NCBI GenBank assembly: GCA_022833215.1
Contig: JAIPUZ010000092.1
Coordinates: 51,078-115,077 of the forward strand
Length of the DNA stretch: 64,000 nucleotides
Reading direction: 5' to 3'
Source of the DNA: Mesorhizobium sp.
GTDB taxonomy: Bacteria; Pseudomonadota; Alphaproteobacteria; Rhizobiales; Rhizobiaceae
The notes under the pieces are model-generated. The model was not told the origin of the DNA and did not search any database. It saw only the letters and a program-made list of their open reading frames with translations. A program made the position numbers and the translations under genes. Below are positions 34,311 through 44,033 of this stretch, in pieces (the stretch's first letter is position 1; each line of letters starts with the position of its first letter).

Positions 34311-36092
34311 ATGAGCAACGGACAGAACGAGCGGCGCGAAATGACAGGCGCCGAGATGGTGGTGCAGGCGCTGAAGGACAATGGCGTCAAGCACATCTTC
34401 GGCTATCCGGGCGGCGCGGTCCTTCCGATCTACGACGAGCTTTTCCAGCAGGATGATGTCGAGCACATTCTGGTGCGCCACGAGCAGGGGGCCGGGCACG
34501 CGGCCGAGGGCTATGCCCGCTCGACCGGCAAGGCGGGCGTCATGCTGGTCACTTCCGGCCCCGGCGCCACCAATGCGGTGACGCCGTTGCAGGATGCGCT
34601 GATGGATTCCATTCCGCTGGTCTGCATCACCGGGCAGGTTCCGACCAGCCTGATCGGCTCCGACGCCTTTCAGGAGTGCGATACGGTCGGCATCACGCGC
34701 CCCTGCACCAAGCACAACTGGCTGGTGAAGGACGTCAACGATCTGTCCGCCATCATCCACGAAGCCTTCCATGTCGCCACCACCGGCCGTCCCGGTCCGG
34801 TCGTTGTCGACATTCCCAAGGACGTTCAGTTCGCAAAGGGCACCTATGTTTCACCGCAGACGGCGCCGCGCACCAGCTACAAGCCGCGCGTGCAGGGCGA
34901 TCTCGGTCAGATCAAGGCTGCTGTCGAACTGATGGCGAAGGCAAAGAAGCCGATCCTCTATACGGGCGGCGGCGTGGTCAACTCGGGTCCCGAAGCCAGC
35001 CACCTGTTGCGCGAGCTGGTCGACCTGACAGGGTTCCCGATCACCTCGACGCTGATGGGGCTGGGCTGCTATCCGGCGTCCGGCAAGAACTGGCTGGGCA
35101 TGCTCGGCATGCACGGCACCTATGAAGCCAACATGGCCATGCACGATTGCGACGTGATGCTGTGCATCGGCGCGCGTTTCGACGACCGCATCACGGGCCG
35201 CCTCGACGCCTTCGCGCCGAACTCCAGGAAGATTCACATCGACGTCGATCCGTCGTCGATCAACAAGAACGTGCATGTCGATATCGGCATCCTCGGCGAC
35301 GTCGCCACGGTGCTGGAGGACATGGTTCGCCTGTGGCGTGCGACGGTGAAGGCCGACAAGAAGGCGTTGCACCCGTGGTGGGAGCAGATCGCCAGGTGGC
35401 GCGCGCGCGACTCGCTGGCGTTCAAGACCAATCCGGACGTGATCATGCCGCAATACGCGATCTCGCGGCTCTATGAGCTGACGAAGGACCATGACACCTA
35501 CATCACCACCGAGGTCGGCCAGCATCAGATGTGGGCGGCCCAGTACTTCCATTTCGACAAGCCCAACCGCTGGATGACCAGCGGAGGTCTCGGCACCATG
35601 GGATACGGTCTGCCGGCGGCGCTCGGCGTGCAGATCGCCCATCCGGATGCGCTGGTCATCGACATTGCCGGAGATGCCTCGATCCAGATGTGCATTCAGG
35701 AAATGTCGGCCGCCATCCAGCATGACGCGCCGATCAAGATCTTCATCCTGAACAACCAGTACATGGGCATGGTGCGCCAGTGGCAGCAACTCCTGCACGG
35801 CAACCGCCTGTCGCACTCCTATACCGAGGCGATGCCGGACTTCGTCAAGCTCGCCGAAGCTTACGGAGCGCATGGCATCCGCTGCGAGAAGCCGGACGAA
35901 CTCGATGATGCGATCCGCGAGATGATCACCGTCAGGAAGCCGGTGATCTTCGATTGTCGGGTTGCAAATCTGGCCAACTGCTTCCCGATGATTCCCTCGG
36001 GCAAGGCGCATAACGAAATGCTCCTGCCGGACGAGGCGACGGATGAGGCGGTTGCCAATGCCATCGACGCCAAGGGCCGGGAGCTGGTGTAA
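34311..36092 (+). CDS. ilvB: Acetolactate synthase large subunit
   Basis: This 593-residue thiamine-diphosphate enzyme commits pyruvate to valine, leucine and isoleucine synthesis. It shows the catalytic Glu in VRHEQGAGHAAEGYAR, TSGPGATN, the FAD-domain RFDDRITGRL, GGLGTMGYGLPAALG and the ThDP motif IAGDASIQMCIQE...ILNNQYMGMVRQWQ. The start is preceded by AGGACGGGACCAGACCG. It is controlled by the attenuator just upstream and followed after 72 bases by ilvH, with which it forms the holoenzyme. Confidence 0.97.
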   Translation: MSNGQNERREMTGAEMVVQALKDNGVKHIFGYPGGAVLPIYDELFQQDDVEHILVRHEQGAGHAAEGYARSTGKAGVMLVTSGPGATNAVTPLQDALMDSIPLVCITGQVPTSLIGSDAFQECDTVGITRPCTKHNWLVKDVNDLSAIIHEAFHVATTGRPGPVVVDIPKDVQFAKGTYVSPQTAPRTSYKPRVQGDLGQIKAAVELMAKAKKPILYTGGGVVNSGPEASHLLRELVDLTGFPITSTLMGLGCYPASGKNWLGMLGMHGTYEANMAMHDCDVMLCIGARFDDRITGRLDAFAPNSRKIHIDVDPSSINKNVHVDIGILGDVATVLEDMVRLWRATVKADKKALHPWWEQIARWRARDSLAFKTNPDVIMPQYAISRLYELTKDHDTYITTEVGQHQMWAAQYFHFDKPNRWMTSGGLGTMGYGLPAALGVQIAHPDALVIDIAGDASIQMCIQEMSAAIQHDAPIKIFILNNQYMGMVRQWQQLLHGNRLSHSYTEAMPDFVKLAEAYGAHGIRCEKPDELDDAIREMITVRKPVIFDCRVANLANCFPMIPSGKAHNEMLLPDEATDEAVANAIDAKGRELV

Positions 36093-36164
36093 GACGGCTC
36101 CGCGCGGGTGAAAGCTGCGCGAAAACAATGAATTGTTGCAGATTTTGAAGATCGGGATTCAATC

Positions 36165-36737
36165 ATGAATGCACAGCTTCAGCCCACCGGCTCGGCCTAT
36201 TTCATGGCCAGGGAGACGGAGAAGCCGGAAACCCATACGCTTTCGGTTCTGGTGGACAACGAACCGGGCGTGCTTGCCCGCGTCATCGGCCTGTTTTCGG
36301 GGCGCGGCTACAATATCGAGAGCCTGACCGTCTCTGAAACCGAGCATGAGACGCACCTGTCGCGCATCACCATCGTGACGCGCGGCACGCCGCATGTGCT
36401 CCAGCAGATCAAGCACCAGCTCGAGCGCATCGTGCCGGTTCACCGGGTCGTGGATCTGACTGTGCGGGCACAGGAACTGGGGCAGGAGCGGCCGCTGGAG
36501 CGCGAGCTTGCCCTGGTGAAGGTCGCCGGCACCGGCACCGACCGGGTGGAGGCGCTACGTCTTGCCGATGCGTTCCGTGCCCATGTCGTGGACGCCAATA
36601 CAGAGCATTTCATCTTCCAGATCACCGGCAAAAGCTCGAAGATCGACCAGTTCATCGCCATCATGCGGCCCCTCGGACTGGTGGAAATCTGCCGCACCGG
36701 CGTGGCAGCCATGAACCGCGGTCATCAGGGCATGTAG
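36165..36737 (+). CDS. ilvH: Acetolactate synthase small (regulatory) subunit
   Basis: This encodes 190 residues. The N-terminal ACT domain (HTLSVLVDNEPGVLARVIGLFSGRGYNIESLTV, about 24-56) binds valine for feedback inhibition, and the C-terminal ALS_ss_C domain (ALVKVAGTGTDRVEALRLADAFRA to VEICRTGVAAMNRG) completes it. It sits in the ilvBH operon behind the attenuator. Normal length for the family. Confidence 0.97.
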   Translation: MNAQLQPTGSAYFMARETEKPETHTLSVLVDNEPGVLARVIGLFSGRGYNIESLTVSETEHETHLSRITIVTRGTPHVLQQIKHQLERIVPVHRVVDLTVRAQELGQERPLERELALVKVAGTGTDRVEALRLADAFRAHVVDANTEHFIFQITGKSSKIDQFIAIMRPLGLVEICRTGVAAMNRGHQGM

Positions 36738-37009
36738 CCTTTCATTTCCGGGATGGCGCGGCAGACGCCCGGACAGATCCGGGGTGCCGCTCTGTCTGCT
36801 TGTTTTCGCCGCATGTGTGCGACGTCAGGTGATTCCGCCTGACTGCGAAATGCTCCGGTGCCACGAAATATCAGGTTCGCGACGTTTCGGGAGAACGGCT
36901 TCCGCCCCGATAAACGTCGCGCTGGCATAAGGCGCGGCCGGGTTTTGGCGCGTTCCCGCTGCCGGTTTCTTTCAATAAAGGTCAGCATAGCTGACATTGC
37001 AGGCCAACC
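36738..37009. other. Non-coding gap between ilvH and lysE-type gene
   Basis: These 272 bases hold one family B repeat (36802-36855). No terminator with a T tract, RNA gene or convincing short gene was seen in the rest. Confidence 0.5.
36802..36855. repeat. Intergenic repeat family B, copy 2
   Basis: TTTTCGCCGCATGTGTGCGA, then TCAGGTGATTCCGCCTGA (a hairpin) and CTGCGAAATGCT, closely match copy 1 at 31078-31131 in the same order. A weaker resemblance is seen at about 55045-55062. Confidence 0.7.
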
Positions 37010-37606
37010 ATGACCTCTGAAGTCCTCCTTGCACTGGCCGCCTATGCGTTCGTGACCTCGATCACGCCCGGCCCGAACAATTTCATGCTGCTGTCGTCCG
37101 GGGTGAATTTCGGGTTCGTTCGCAGCATCCCCCATATGCTGGGCATCGGCATTGGTTTCGTCGTGCTGCTGCTGGCCGTCGGTTTCGGGCTGGGAGCGGT
37201 GCTGACAACATTTCCGGTCCTGCACACGGCGCTCAAGATCGTCGGCGGCGCCTATCTGCTTTATCTCGCATGGAAGATCGCCATGTCGCGCTCGGTCGAG
37301 AGCGGAGGCGACGGGACCGCGCAGCCGATGACCTTCCTGCAAGCGGCTGCCTTCCAATGGGTCAACCCCAAGGCGTGGGTGATGGCCGTCACGGCCATGG
37401 CGGTGTTCTCCAACCCTGCAAACCCGTTCCTGTCGGTCGTCCTGATCTCGGCGGTGTTCGGCATCATCAACCTGCCATGCGTTTCGAGCTGGGCCGGGTT
37501 CGGCATGGCGCTGCGCGGTTTCCTGTCCGATCCCGCGCGCCTGAAGTGGTTCAACATCGCCATGGGCGTGCTCCTCGCAGCCACGCTGTGGCCGATGGTT
37601 CGGTAG
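37010..37606 (+). CDS. LysE family amino-acid exporter
   Basis: This encodes 198 residues with six predicted membrane helices. The LysE/RhtB signature follows the first helix (TSITPGPNNFMLLSSGVNFGFVRSIPHMLGIGIGF), with FQWVNPKAWVMAVTAMAVF in the middle. It exports an amino acid or derivative; the substrate is unknown. The gene ends 62 bases before the RecD-like helicase gene on the same strand, which may share the transcript. Confidence 0.92.
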   Translation: MTSEVLLALAAYAFVTSITPGPNNFMLLSSGVNFGFVRSIPHMLGIGIGFVVLLLAVGFGLGAVLTTFPVLHTALKIVGGAYLLYLAWKIAMSRSVESGGDGTAQPMTFLQAAAFQWVNPKAWVMAVTAMAVFSNPANPFLSVVLISAVFGIINLPCVSSWAGFGMALRGFLSDPARLKWFNIAMGVLLAATLWPMVR

Positions 37607-37668
37607 GTGCGGGACAGTTCGGGCGTATCGAGCTTGCCCGGGAGGGGCGAATCGGGTCTGACCGTCTC

Positions 37669-38796
37669 ATGCAATTCTCACCGCAGCAGGACGAGGCCCT
37701 TCAGGCCGTCGCAAAATGGCTGAAGGCCGGTCGGCCGCAATTGTTTCGCCTGTTCGGCTACGCCGGTACCGGCAAGACGACACTGGCGCGCTATTTCGCC
37801 GAGCATGTCGACGGTCAGGTTCAGTTCGCCGCCTTCACCGGCAAGGCCGCGCAGGTTCTGCGTTCCAAGGGCGCAACCAATGCCCGCACCATCCATTCGC
37901 TGATCTACCGCCCGCGCGGCGAGGAGGCGGTCGAGGACGAGACGACCGGCAAGACCTCCATGTCGCCGACCTTCTCGCTCAACCGCCAGAGCCCCATCGC
38001 GAAGGCGGCGCTCGTCGTCATCGATGAGTGCTCGATGGTGGACGAGCAGCTCGGCCGCGACCTGATGAGCTTCGGCACGCCGATCCTCGTGCTGGGCGAT
38101 CCGGGGCAGTTGCCGCCCATTTCGGGCGGCGGCTTCTTCACCGAGCAGGAGCCGGATTTCCTGCTGACCGAAATCCACCGGCAGGCGCGCGACAATCCCA
38201 TCATCCGCCTGGCGCTGGACGTGCGCGAGGGCCGGGAGCTCACCTATGGTGACTACGGCACGGCGCGGGTGATCGGCAAGGACGAGGTGACGCAGGATCT
38301 GGTGCTCGACGCCGATCAGGTGCTGGTCGGCACCAATCGTACGCGCCGCCGCTACAACCGCCGGCTGCGTGAGCTGAAAGGTTTTACCGCCGACTATCCG
38401 CAAGCCGGCGACAAGCTGGTATGCCTGCGCAACGATCCGGCCAAGGGCCTGCTCAACGGTTCGCTATGGAAGGTGATGACCGCTTCGCGCGAGACGGTGA
38501 AGCCGGGCATAAACCTGCTGGTGTCGCCGGAAGAGGACGATCCCGATCGCGGGGTGGCGAAGATCAAGCTGCTCAAGGCTGCGTTCGAGGACGCCGAGGC
38601 GGAGATTCCGTGGCAGCAGAAGCGGCGCTTCGACGATTTCGACTACGGCTATGCGCTGACGGTCCACAAGGCGCAGGGTTCGCAGTGGAACGATGTGGTG
38701 CTGTTCGACGAGAGCTGGGCTTTCAAGGATACACGCGAGCGCTGGCTCTATACGGCGATCACGCGCGCGGCAGAAAAACTGACCGTCGTCAGATAG
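37669..38796 (+). CDS. RecD-like ATP-dependent helicase (AAA_30 / UvrD_C_2)
   Basis: This encodes 375 residues from the ATG at 37669; a longer frame reaches back into the lysE-type gene but lacks any ribosome site. Motifs: FSPQQDEALQAV, Walker A GYAGTGKTT (30-38), FTGKAAQVLRSKG, Walker B VVIDECSMVDEQL, LGDPGQLPPISGGGFF, EIHRQARDNPIIRLA, and the C-terminal YGYALTVHKAQGSQWNDVV with TAITRAAEKL. It resembles the motor core of RecD/Dda 5'-3' helicases without RecBC partners. A role in replication or repair is inferred. Confidence 0.92.
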   Translation: MQFSPQQDEALQAVAKWLKAGRPQLFRLFGYAGTGKTTLARYFAEHVDGQVQFAAFTGKAAQVLRSKGATNARTIHSLIYRPRGEEAVEDETTGKTSMSPTFSLNRQSPIAKAALVVIDECSMVDEQLGRDLMSFGTPILVLGDPGQLPPISGGGFFTEQEPDFLLTEIHRQARDNPIIRLALDVREGRELTYGDYGTARVIGKDEVTQDLVLDADQVLVGTNRTRRRYNRRLRELKGFTADYPQAGDKLVCLRNDPAKGLLNGSLWKVMTASRETVKPGINLLVSPEEDDPDRGVAKIKLLKAAFEDAEAEIPWQQKRRFDDFDYGYALTVHKAQGSQWNDVVLFDESWAFKDTRERWLYTAITRAAEKLTVVR

Positions 38797-38799
38797 GCT

Positions 38800-38880
38800 A
38801 AAGCCTGTCGCCCGAAAGCGGGAACCGGTTTCAGGACAACGACATGCGTTAAAACAGGAACCTGAAGCGCAAGGAGCGGA
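38800..38880. repeat. Intergenic repeat family A, copy 2
   Basis: CTGTCGCCCGAAAGCGGGAA, then CCGGTTTCAGGACAACGACATGCG and the trailing AAAACAGGAACCTGAAGCGC, form a longer copy than that at 32044-32087. The terminal CTGTCG..CGACATGC parts are inverted with respect to each other. It lies between convergent genes. Confidence 0.75.
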
Positions 38881-38913
38881 TCTGGAAGATCGCGACACGC
38901 TTTGGAGTCGGGT

Positions 38914-39312
38914 TCACGTCGTGCCGCGCGGCCTGGCATCCAGCCATTCCCAGGCTTCCGTTTCACGATCTGCCGGGAAATGCCGCAGCTCGGCTCCTTC
39001 AGGAAGTTCGCCACGCAGATATCCGCTCCAGTCCGGACCGCCGACACTCGCGCATTGCCTGACATGGCGCAGTGCCGCGTCGCGGCCCTGTTCGAAGGTG
39101 CCGGGTGAAATTTCCGCCCATTGCGCACCCTCGAAATCGGTCAGCCGCACCAGAACATCGATCTGCGAATGCAATGCATAGGCGGCTTCCAGCAGGCCGA
39201 ACAGGTTTTCGGCATCGGCCGGATTCACCTCTCCCACGATGTCGAAGGCGAACAGATCGTCCCTGTCCGTATCGATGCGGCGGATAGCCGGCACTTCTTC
39301 GAGATAGCTCAT
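38914..39312 (-). CDS. STAS/SpoIIAA-like protein
   Basis: This encodes 132 residues. The layout (charged first strand [43 protein letters not shown], then a helix and [19 protein letters not shown]) fits the SpoIIAA-like family (Pfam PF11964), with a SEC14/STAS-type fold. The ATG follows GGAGG at 4 bases. Function in proteobacteria is unknown. It is divergent from pdxJ. Confidence 0.85.
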   Translation of the reverse strand: MSYLEEVPAIRRIDTDRDDLFAFDIVGEVNPADAENLFGLLEAAYALHSQIDVLVRLTDFEGAQWAEISPGTFEQGRDAALRHVRQCASVGGPDWSGYLRGELPEGAELRHFPADRETEAWEWLDARPRGTT

Positions 39313-39418
39313 TCAGCCTCCTTCGCCAAACGCTTCCATACTGGAACACACAAAACCTCTGTCTGTTCCCCGCAAAGCGGTTATAGATGCCGTCGCACAC
39401 GCTTCGGAAGGTACGGAT

Positions 39419-40162
39419 ATGCCGGTCAAACTGTCGGTCAATCTCAACGCGGTGGCCATGCTGCGCAACAGGCGCGACCTGCCGTGGCCGAGCGTGACAG
39501 GGCTGGGGCGCATCGCGCTGGCGGCCGGCGCGCACGGGCTGACCGTGCATCCGCGACCCGACCAGCGGCACACGCGCTACTGCGACCTTCCGGACCTGCG
39601 CGCGCTGATCGACGACGAGTTTCCTCATGCGGAATTCAACATCGAGGGCTATCCGACCGAGGAATTCCTGGCATTGGTGGAGCAGAACCAGCCCGAGCAG
39701 GTGACGCTGGTGCCGGACGATCCGGCGCAGGCGACTTCTGACCATGGCTGGAACTTCGCCGAGCAGTCTGCGTTCCTCACTCCTGTCGTCAGGCGACTGA
39801 AGAAGGGGGGGGCGAGGGTTTCCCTGTTCGCAAATGCCGAAACGGAGGGCTTGTCGGCGGCGCGCGATACCGGCGCCGATCGCGTCGAGTTCTATACCGG
39901 CCCCTATGCGAGCCAGCACTCCGACGAGGCGGCGATGGCGCGCGAACTCGACAAGCTGGGGCAGGCGGCGGAGGCGGCGCTGGAGATGGGTCTGGGGGTC
40001 AATGCCGGACACGATCTGGTGGTTGCGAACCTGCCGGCTCTGGTGAAGCGTATCCCCGGGCTCGCAGAGGTGTCCATCGGCCATGGGCTGACGGCGGATG
40101 CGCTGGAGTTCGGCATGGAAATGACGGTCAAACGCTTCCTGAAGGCGTGCGGATGGCCGTGA
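39419..40162 (+). CDS. pdxJ: Pyridoxine 5'-phosphate synthase
   Basis: This 247-residue TIM barrel joins 1-deoxyxylulose-5-phosphate to aminoacetone-3-phosphate to form vitamin B6 phosphate. Signatures are [76 protein letters not shown] and [13 protein letters not shown]. The ATG follows GGAAGGTACGG. It is a single-gene unit 95 bases upstream of kup. Confidence 0.96.
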   Translation: MPVKLSVNLNAVAMLRNRRDLPWPSVTGLGRIALAAGAHGLTVHPRPDQRHTRYCDLPDLRALIDDEFPHAEFNIEGYPTEEFLALVEQNQPEQVTLVPDDPAQATSDHGWNFAEQSAFLTPVVRRLKKGGARVSLFANAETEGLSAARDTGADRVEFYTGPYASQHSDEAAMARELDKLGQAAEAALEMGLGVNAGHDLVVANLPALVKRIPGLAEVSIGHGLTADALEFGMEMTVKRFLKACGWP

Positions 40163-40257
40163 GCAATCCTTGCAGGCGGGGCGGGACCAGGAAGCAGGGC
40201 ACTTGATATTGCGCTGCAGCAGGAGTAGAGCACCGCGCTCTTAACGGAGTTCTGTCC

Positions 40258-42177
40258 ATGGCCGTTGCCGATACCGGTAGCGAGGTAGAGTCAGCCCCGC
40301 AGGCTGACCATCCCCAACACAAGCCTCACAGCACGCCCTACATGATGCTCGCCGCTCTTGGCGTGGTCTATGGCGACATCGGCACCAGCCCGATCTACGC
40401 ATTTCGTGTGGCGCTCGGCGCGGCTTCCGCATCCGAAAATGCCACCCGCAACGATATTCTGGGCGTACTCTCGCTCATCATCTGGGTGCTCACCATCGTC
40501 GTGGCGGTGAAGTACATGATGTTCGTGCTGCGTGCCGACAACAAGGGCGAGGGCGGCACGCTTTCCCTCATGGCGCTTGGCCGCTCTGCGTTTCCCGCGC
40601 GCCCTGCCATCATCCTCGGCATCGGAATGGTGGGCGCCGCGCTTTTTTATGGCGATGCCGTCATAACACCTGCGATCTCCGTGCTTTCGGCAACGGAGGG
40701 CCTCACCATCATCGCCGACGGTTTCGGGCCATACATCGTGCCGCTGACGGTGGTCATCCTTCTGATCCTGTTTTCGGTACAGCGTTTCGGAAGCGGTGGC
40801 GTTGCAATCATCTTCGGCCCGATCACGCTTATCTGGTTCGTTGCCATCGGCTTTGCAGGGCTTCGCCACATCATCCACGATCCGGAGATTATCCTCGCGA
40901 TCAATCCGCTCTACATGCTCCGTTTCCTCGGTCATGAGCCGGTTGTCTCCCTTGCCATCATCGGAGGCGTCTTCCTGGCCGTGACCGGCGCGGAATCGGT
41001 CTATGCCGATCTTGGCCATTTCGGCCGCAAGCCCATCGTGCTCGCCTGGTTCTGGGTCGTGTTCCCCTGCCTGCTGCTGAACTATCTCGGGCAGGGGGCC
41101 TTCGTACTGGCTCACGATGGCCATGTCGGTCATCCGTTCTTCCAGATGAACGATGGCTGGCTGCTCTATGTGATGGTGGCGCTGGCGACGGCGGCGACCG
41201 TCATTGCCAGCCAGGCGGTGATCACCGGCGCCTATTCGCTGACACGGCAGGCGGTTCAGCTCAACATGCTGCCGCGCATGGAAATCCGCCACACCTCGGA
41301 ACGCCAGTCGGGCCAGATCTACATGCCGCGCGTGAATTTCCTGATGGCGGTGGCGGTTCTGCTGCTGGTGCTGGGATTCCGCGAATCGGAGGGTCTCGCC
41401 TCCGCATACGGAATTGCCGTGACCGGGGTGATGCTGGTTACGACCACGCTGTTTTCCATCGTCATGATCCGCGTCTGGAAGTGGCCTTTGTGGTCCGCAA
41501 TCGCCCTGACGGCGCTGTTCGGCCTGATCGAGCTCGGCTTCCTGATCACCAACGCCATGAAGGTCAGGGACGGCGGCTGGGCCTCGCTGGTGGTGGCGCT
41601 TCTGGTCATCGTGGTGATGGTGACATGGGTGCGCGGATCGCGCCTGCTGTTCGAGAAGACGCGCAAGAACGAGGTGCCGCTGGAGTTTCTGGCCGGCAAT
41701 CTGGCGAAGAAGAAGCCGCAGCTCGTGCCCGGCACGGCGATCTTCCTGACCAGCGATCCGTTCAGTGCGCCGACCGCGCTCATGCACAGCCTCAAGCACT
41801 ACAAGGTGCTGCACGAGCAGAATATCATCCTTTCGGTGGTGACCGCGCCGCAGCCGAAGGTGCCGGACAGCGAGCGGGTGAAGCTGGAAGCGATCAACGA
41901 CCTTTTCATGCGCATCACCCTGACATTCGGCTACATGGAGCAGCCGAACATTCCGCGCGCGCTGGCTTCCTGCCGCAAGCAGGGATGGAAGTTCGACATC
42001 ATGACGACCTCGTTCTTCCTGTCGCGGCGCTCTCTGAAGGCGGCAGCCAATTCCGGCATGCCGATGTGGCAGGATCGCCTGTTCATCGGGCTCGCGCGCT
42101 CGGCGGCGGATGCAACGGAATATTTCCAGATTCCGACCGGCCGCGTGGTGGAGATCGGCACGCAGGTGGCGATCTGA
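40258..42177 (+). CDS. kup: Kup-type potassium transporter
   Basis: This encodes 639 residues. Twelve predicted helices fill the first 460 residues, with [17 protein letters not shown] near residue 35, [32 protein letters not shown] and [17 protein letters not shown] cytoplasmic C-terminal domain follows ([27 protein letters not shown] to [10 protein letters not shown]). It imports K+ by H+ symport. The ATG follows CGGAGTTCTGTCC. It converges on the SDGG-domain genes, and its stop is 19 bases from theirs. Confidence 0.96.
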   Translation: MAVADTGSEVESAPQADHPQHKPHSTPYMMLAALGVVYGDIGTSPIYAFRVALGAASASENATRNDILGVLSLIIWVLTIVVAVKYMMFVLRADNKGEGGTLSLMALGRSAFPARPAIILGIGMVGAALFYGDAVITPAISVLSATEGLTIIADGFGPYIVPLTVVILLILFSVQRFGSGGVAIIFGPITLIWFVAIGFAGLRHIIHDPEIILAINPLYMLRFLGHEPVVSLAIIGGVFLAVTGAESVYADLGHFGRKPIVLAWFWVVFPCLLLNYLGQGAFVLAHDGHVGHPFFQMNDGWLLYVMVALATAATVIASQAVITGAYSLTRQAVQLNMLPRMEIRHTSERQSGQIYMPRVNFLMAVAVLLLVLGFRESEGLASAYGIAVTGVMLVTTTLFSIVMIRVWKWPLWSAIALTALFGLIELGFLITNAMKVRDGGWASLVVALLVIVVMVTWVRGSRLLFEKTRKNEVPLEFLAGNLAKKKPQLVPGTAIFLTSDPFSAPTALMHSLKHYKVLHEQNIILSVVTAPQPKVPDSERVKLEAINDLFMRITLTFGYMEQPNIPRALASCRKQGWKFDIMTTSFFLSRRSLKAAANSGMPMWQDRLFIGLARSAADATEYFQIPTGRVVEIGTQVAI

Positions 42178-42196
42178 CGGGGCTGGTTTGCCCCAG

Positions 42197-43051
42197 TTAC
42201 TCGGACACCGTCATCTTGAAGAAATCGCCCTGTATCTCGAACTCCTCGATGCCGGGCGTGGTGGCGGTGAAGACGATGGCCCGGGCCGGGGTCAGCCCCT
42301 GGCAGAACTTGCTGAAGCGGCGGGCCAGCCCGCCGTCCGAGAAGGTTCCCGTGCGCAGCGCCGGCAGATCCGACTCAACCAGTTCCCAGTCGCGCGGCAG
42401 TTTCCCGCAATCGCCGCGCTCGGCGTAGATCGGGCGCGTGTCGCCAACCTTCATCGTCACCACCGGGTTGAACGGAACAATGGGGGCATGGTCGGCCGGG
42501 CCAGCCCATGGGCGCCAGCCGGATGCCGTGATCAGGGAACCGGCCGTGGCTCCGGCGGCCAGCAGGACGATGCCGCCGAGCATGGCCTGAAGCATCGAAA
42601 AGCGCTTGCGGCCCAGCCTTTCCCGGCCGAGCAGCGCGGGCAGGCCGGAGGCATGCGGTCCGCCCGCAATGACCGTCATCGGCCTCGCGCCCGCAACCGC
42701 CGGGGGAGAAATCGGCACCGGCAGGCCCGAACGGGCCTCCATGTCTCCCGCCTGCCTGTAGAGTCTGCTCCACAAAGCCTGCGTGGCGGGATCGTCGGCC
42801 ACGTTGAGCAGCTTCGCCAGCACCCTGAGATTGCCGGCGCGGGGCAGGTGACGCCCCGAGCGCCAGTTGTTGAGATTGCGCATGGCCGTCTCGAACTGGC
42901 GCTGACCCTTGCTTGCGGTCAGGGCGCAATAGGCGCTGGCCAGCGTCGCGTCGTCATAATAGCCGGCGCGGTTGCACAACTCGTCGAACATCAGGTGCCA
43001 GCGCGTGAACGCCGCGTCGTCGGTTTCCCCCATCTCCCCCTCTCTTCTCAT
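42197..43051 (-). CDS. HTH-like transmembrane protein with C-terminal SDGG domain (gene A)
   Basis: This encodes 284 residues. A helical N-terminal domain (16-102) contains NLNNWRSGRHLP...NLRVLAKLLNV, which looks like the last helices of an XRE-type DNA-binding fold. A linker and one membrane helix (about 153-175) follow. The C-terminal part (198-284) is probably periplasmic and carries MKVGDTR, RGDC (Cys215), FSDGG (237-241), SKFC (Cys250) and PARA (255-258). It is 4 bases overlapped by the upstream paralogue (ATGA, 43048-43051). ATG 43033 is an alternative start with a better ribosome site. The family was not recognised; the architecture is that of a ToxR-like one-component regulator. Confidence 0.85.
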   Translation of the reverse strand: MRREGEMGETDDAAFTRWHLMFDELCNRAGYYDDATLASAYCALTASKGQRQFETAMRNLNNWRSGRHLPRAGNLRVLAKLLNVADDPATQALWSRLYRQAGDMEARSGLPVPISPPAVAGARPMTVIAGGPHASGLPALLGRERLGRKRFSMLQAMLGGIVLLAAGATAGSLITASGWRPWAGPADHAPIVPFNPVVTMKVGDTRPIYAERGDCGKLPRDWELVESDLPALRTGTFSDGGLARRFSKFCQGLTPARAIVFTATTPGIEEFEIQGDFFKMTVSE

Positions 43052-43818
43052 CGAACCAGATGTGCCGGATCGGTGACGAAAATCTTGACGAAATCGTCCA
43101 GCAGCCGGACCTCCTCGACCCCGGCCTTCCGCGCTGTGAAGCGCACCGCCCGCACCGGCACGACGGCATTGCAGAAATTGCTCATCTTGCGGGCGATCCC
43201 GCCGTCCGAAAATGTGCCCAAGGTGCTGAACGGCACACGCGGCATCGTGTAGCCCCATCCGGGAACATTGCCCCCGTCGCAGTCGCCGCGATCTCCGTGG
43301 ATGAGCCGGCTTTCGCCGACAAGCATCCTGACGCGCGCGTCATAGCCGATCATCGGCAGGTCGCGATACGGGTCCGTGGCCATCCAGCGGAAGCCGGTGA
43401 CGGCAAGCACCGCTGTCATGGTGACGGCTCCCGCCCACAGCAGCCGGCGGCCGGCGGCCGGGCGGCGGACGCCCGCGCCGACAGGAGGTGTGTCCGTGGC
43501 GATCTGCTGCTGGCCGGGCACCTCGCGACCGCGCGCGGCGGCGTAGAGCAGGTTCCATTGCCTGAGCAGTTCGGGCTCGTCCGAGACATGCAGCAGCTCG
43601 GCCAGGATCATGAAGTTGCGCCGCAGCGGCAGGTGGCGCCCGAGCCGCCAGTTGCGGAGATTCTTCTCCGCCGCGTTGAAGTCCTCCTGCGCGGATTTGC
43701 CCGCCCGGCGGCAGAGCTGGCTCGCCAGCCTTGCATTGTCGATATGGCCACGGCTTTCGCACAACTCATCGAGCAAGATGTGCCACCGGCTGAACCTGTT
43801 CCACTCAAGGCGCTGCAT
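43048..43818 (-). CDS. HTH-like transmembrane protein with C-terminal SDGG domain (gene B)
   Basis: This encodes 256 residues from the ATG at 43818 (GAGGGGG upstream). It is a paralogue of the downstream gene. N-domain 10-95 has SRWHILLDELCESRGHIDNARLA and NLRNWRLGRHLP..NFMILAELLHV; one membrane helix lies at about 125-145. The C-domain has MLVGESR, RGDC (Cys180), FSDGGIARK (203-211), SNFC (Cys216) and PVRA (221-224). Identity to gene A is spread over all parts, so the pair arose by duplication. It is the first gene of a two-gene operon, divergent from the lipoprotein at 44034 that shares the C-domain. Confidence 0.85.
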   Translation of the reverse strand: MQRLEWNRFSRWHILLDELCESRGHIDNARLASQLCRRAGKSAQEDFNAAEKNLRNWRLGRHLPLRRNFMILAELLHVSDEPELLRQWNLLYAAARGREVPGQQQIATDTPPVGAGVRRPAAGRRLLWAGAVTMTAVLAVTGFRWMATDPYRDLPMIGYDARVRMLVGESRLIHGDRGDCDGGNVPGWGYTMPRVPFSTLGTFSDGGIARKMSNFCNAVVPVRAVRFTARKAGVEEVRLLDDFVKIFVTDPAHLVR

Positions 43819-44033
43819 GCTCTGTGCACCCCCTCGATGCCCACAGGGCGATTTAAGAAGCGATTCATGGAGATAGCAACCGGGATTGCTCCCATTTTTC
43901 CGTATTTTCCGGTGATTGGCGGACTTTTCGATTTGCTGGTGCGGAAGGATTTGGCACGCCGGAAAGGCCACCGCCGATGTTCTGCCTGGCTCCGGTGGAT
44001 CAGCTTTCAGGCGTTACAGAGAGGGGCTTAGAG

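Noticed and set aside
40291-41814. 507-codon frame antisense to kup
   Set aside because: Shadow of the Kup frame, with His/Arg/Gln-rich composition and no motif.
42179-42194. Small GGGGC/GCCCC hairpin between kup and the SDGG genes as terminator
   Set aside because: Only 5 base pairs and no T run on either strand; too weak to list.
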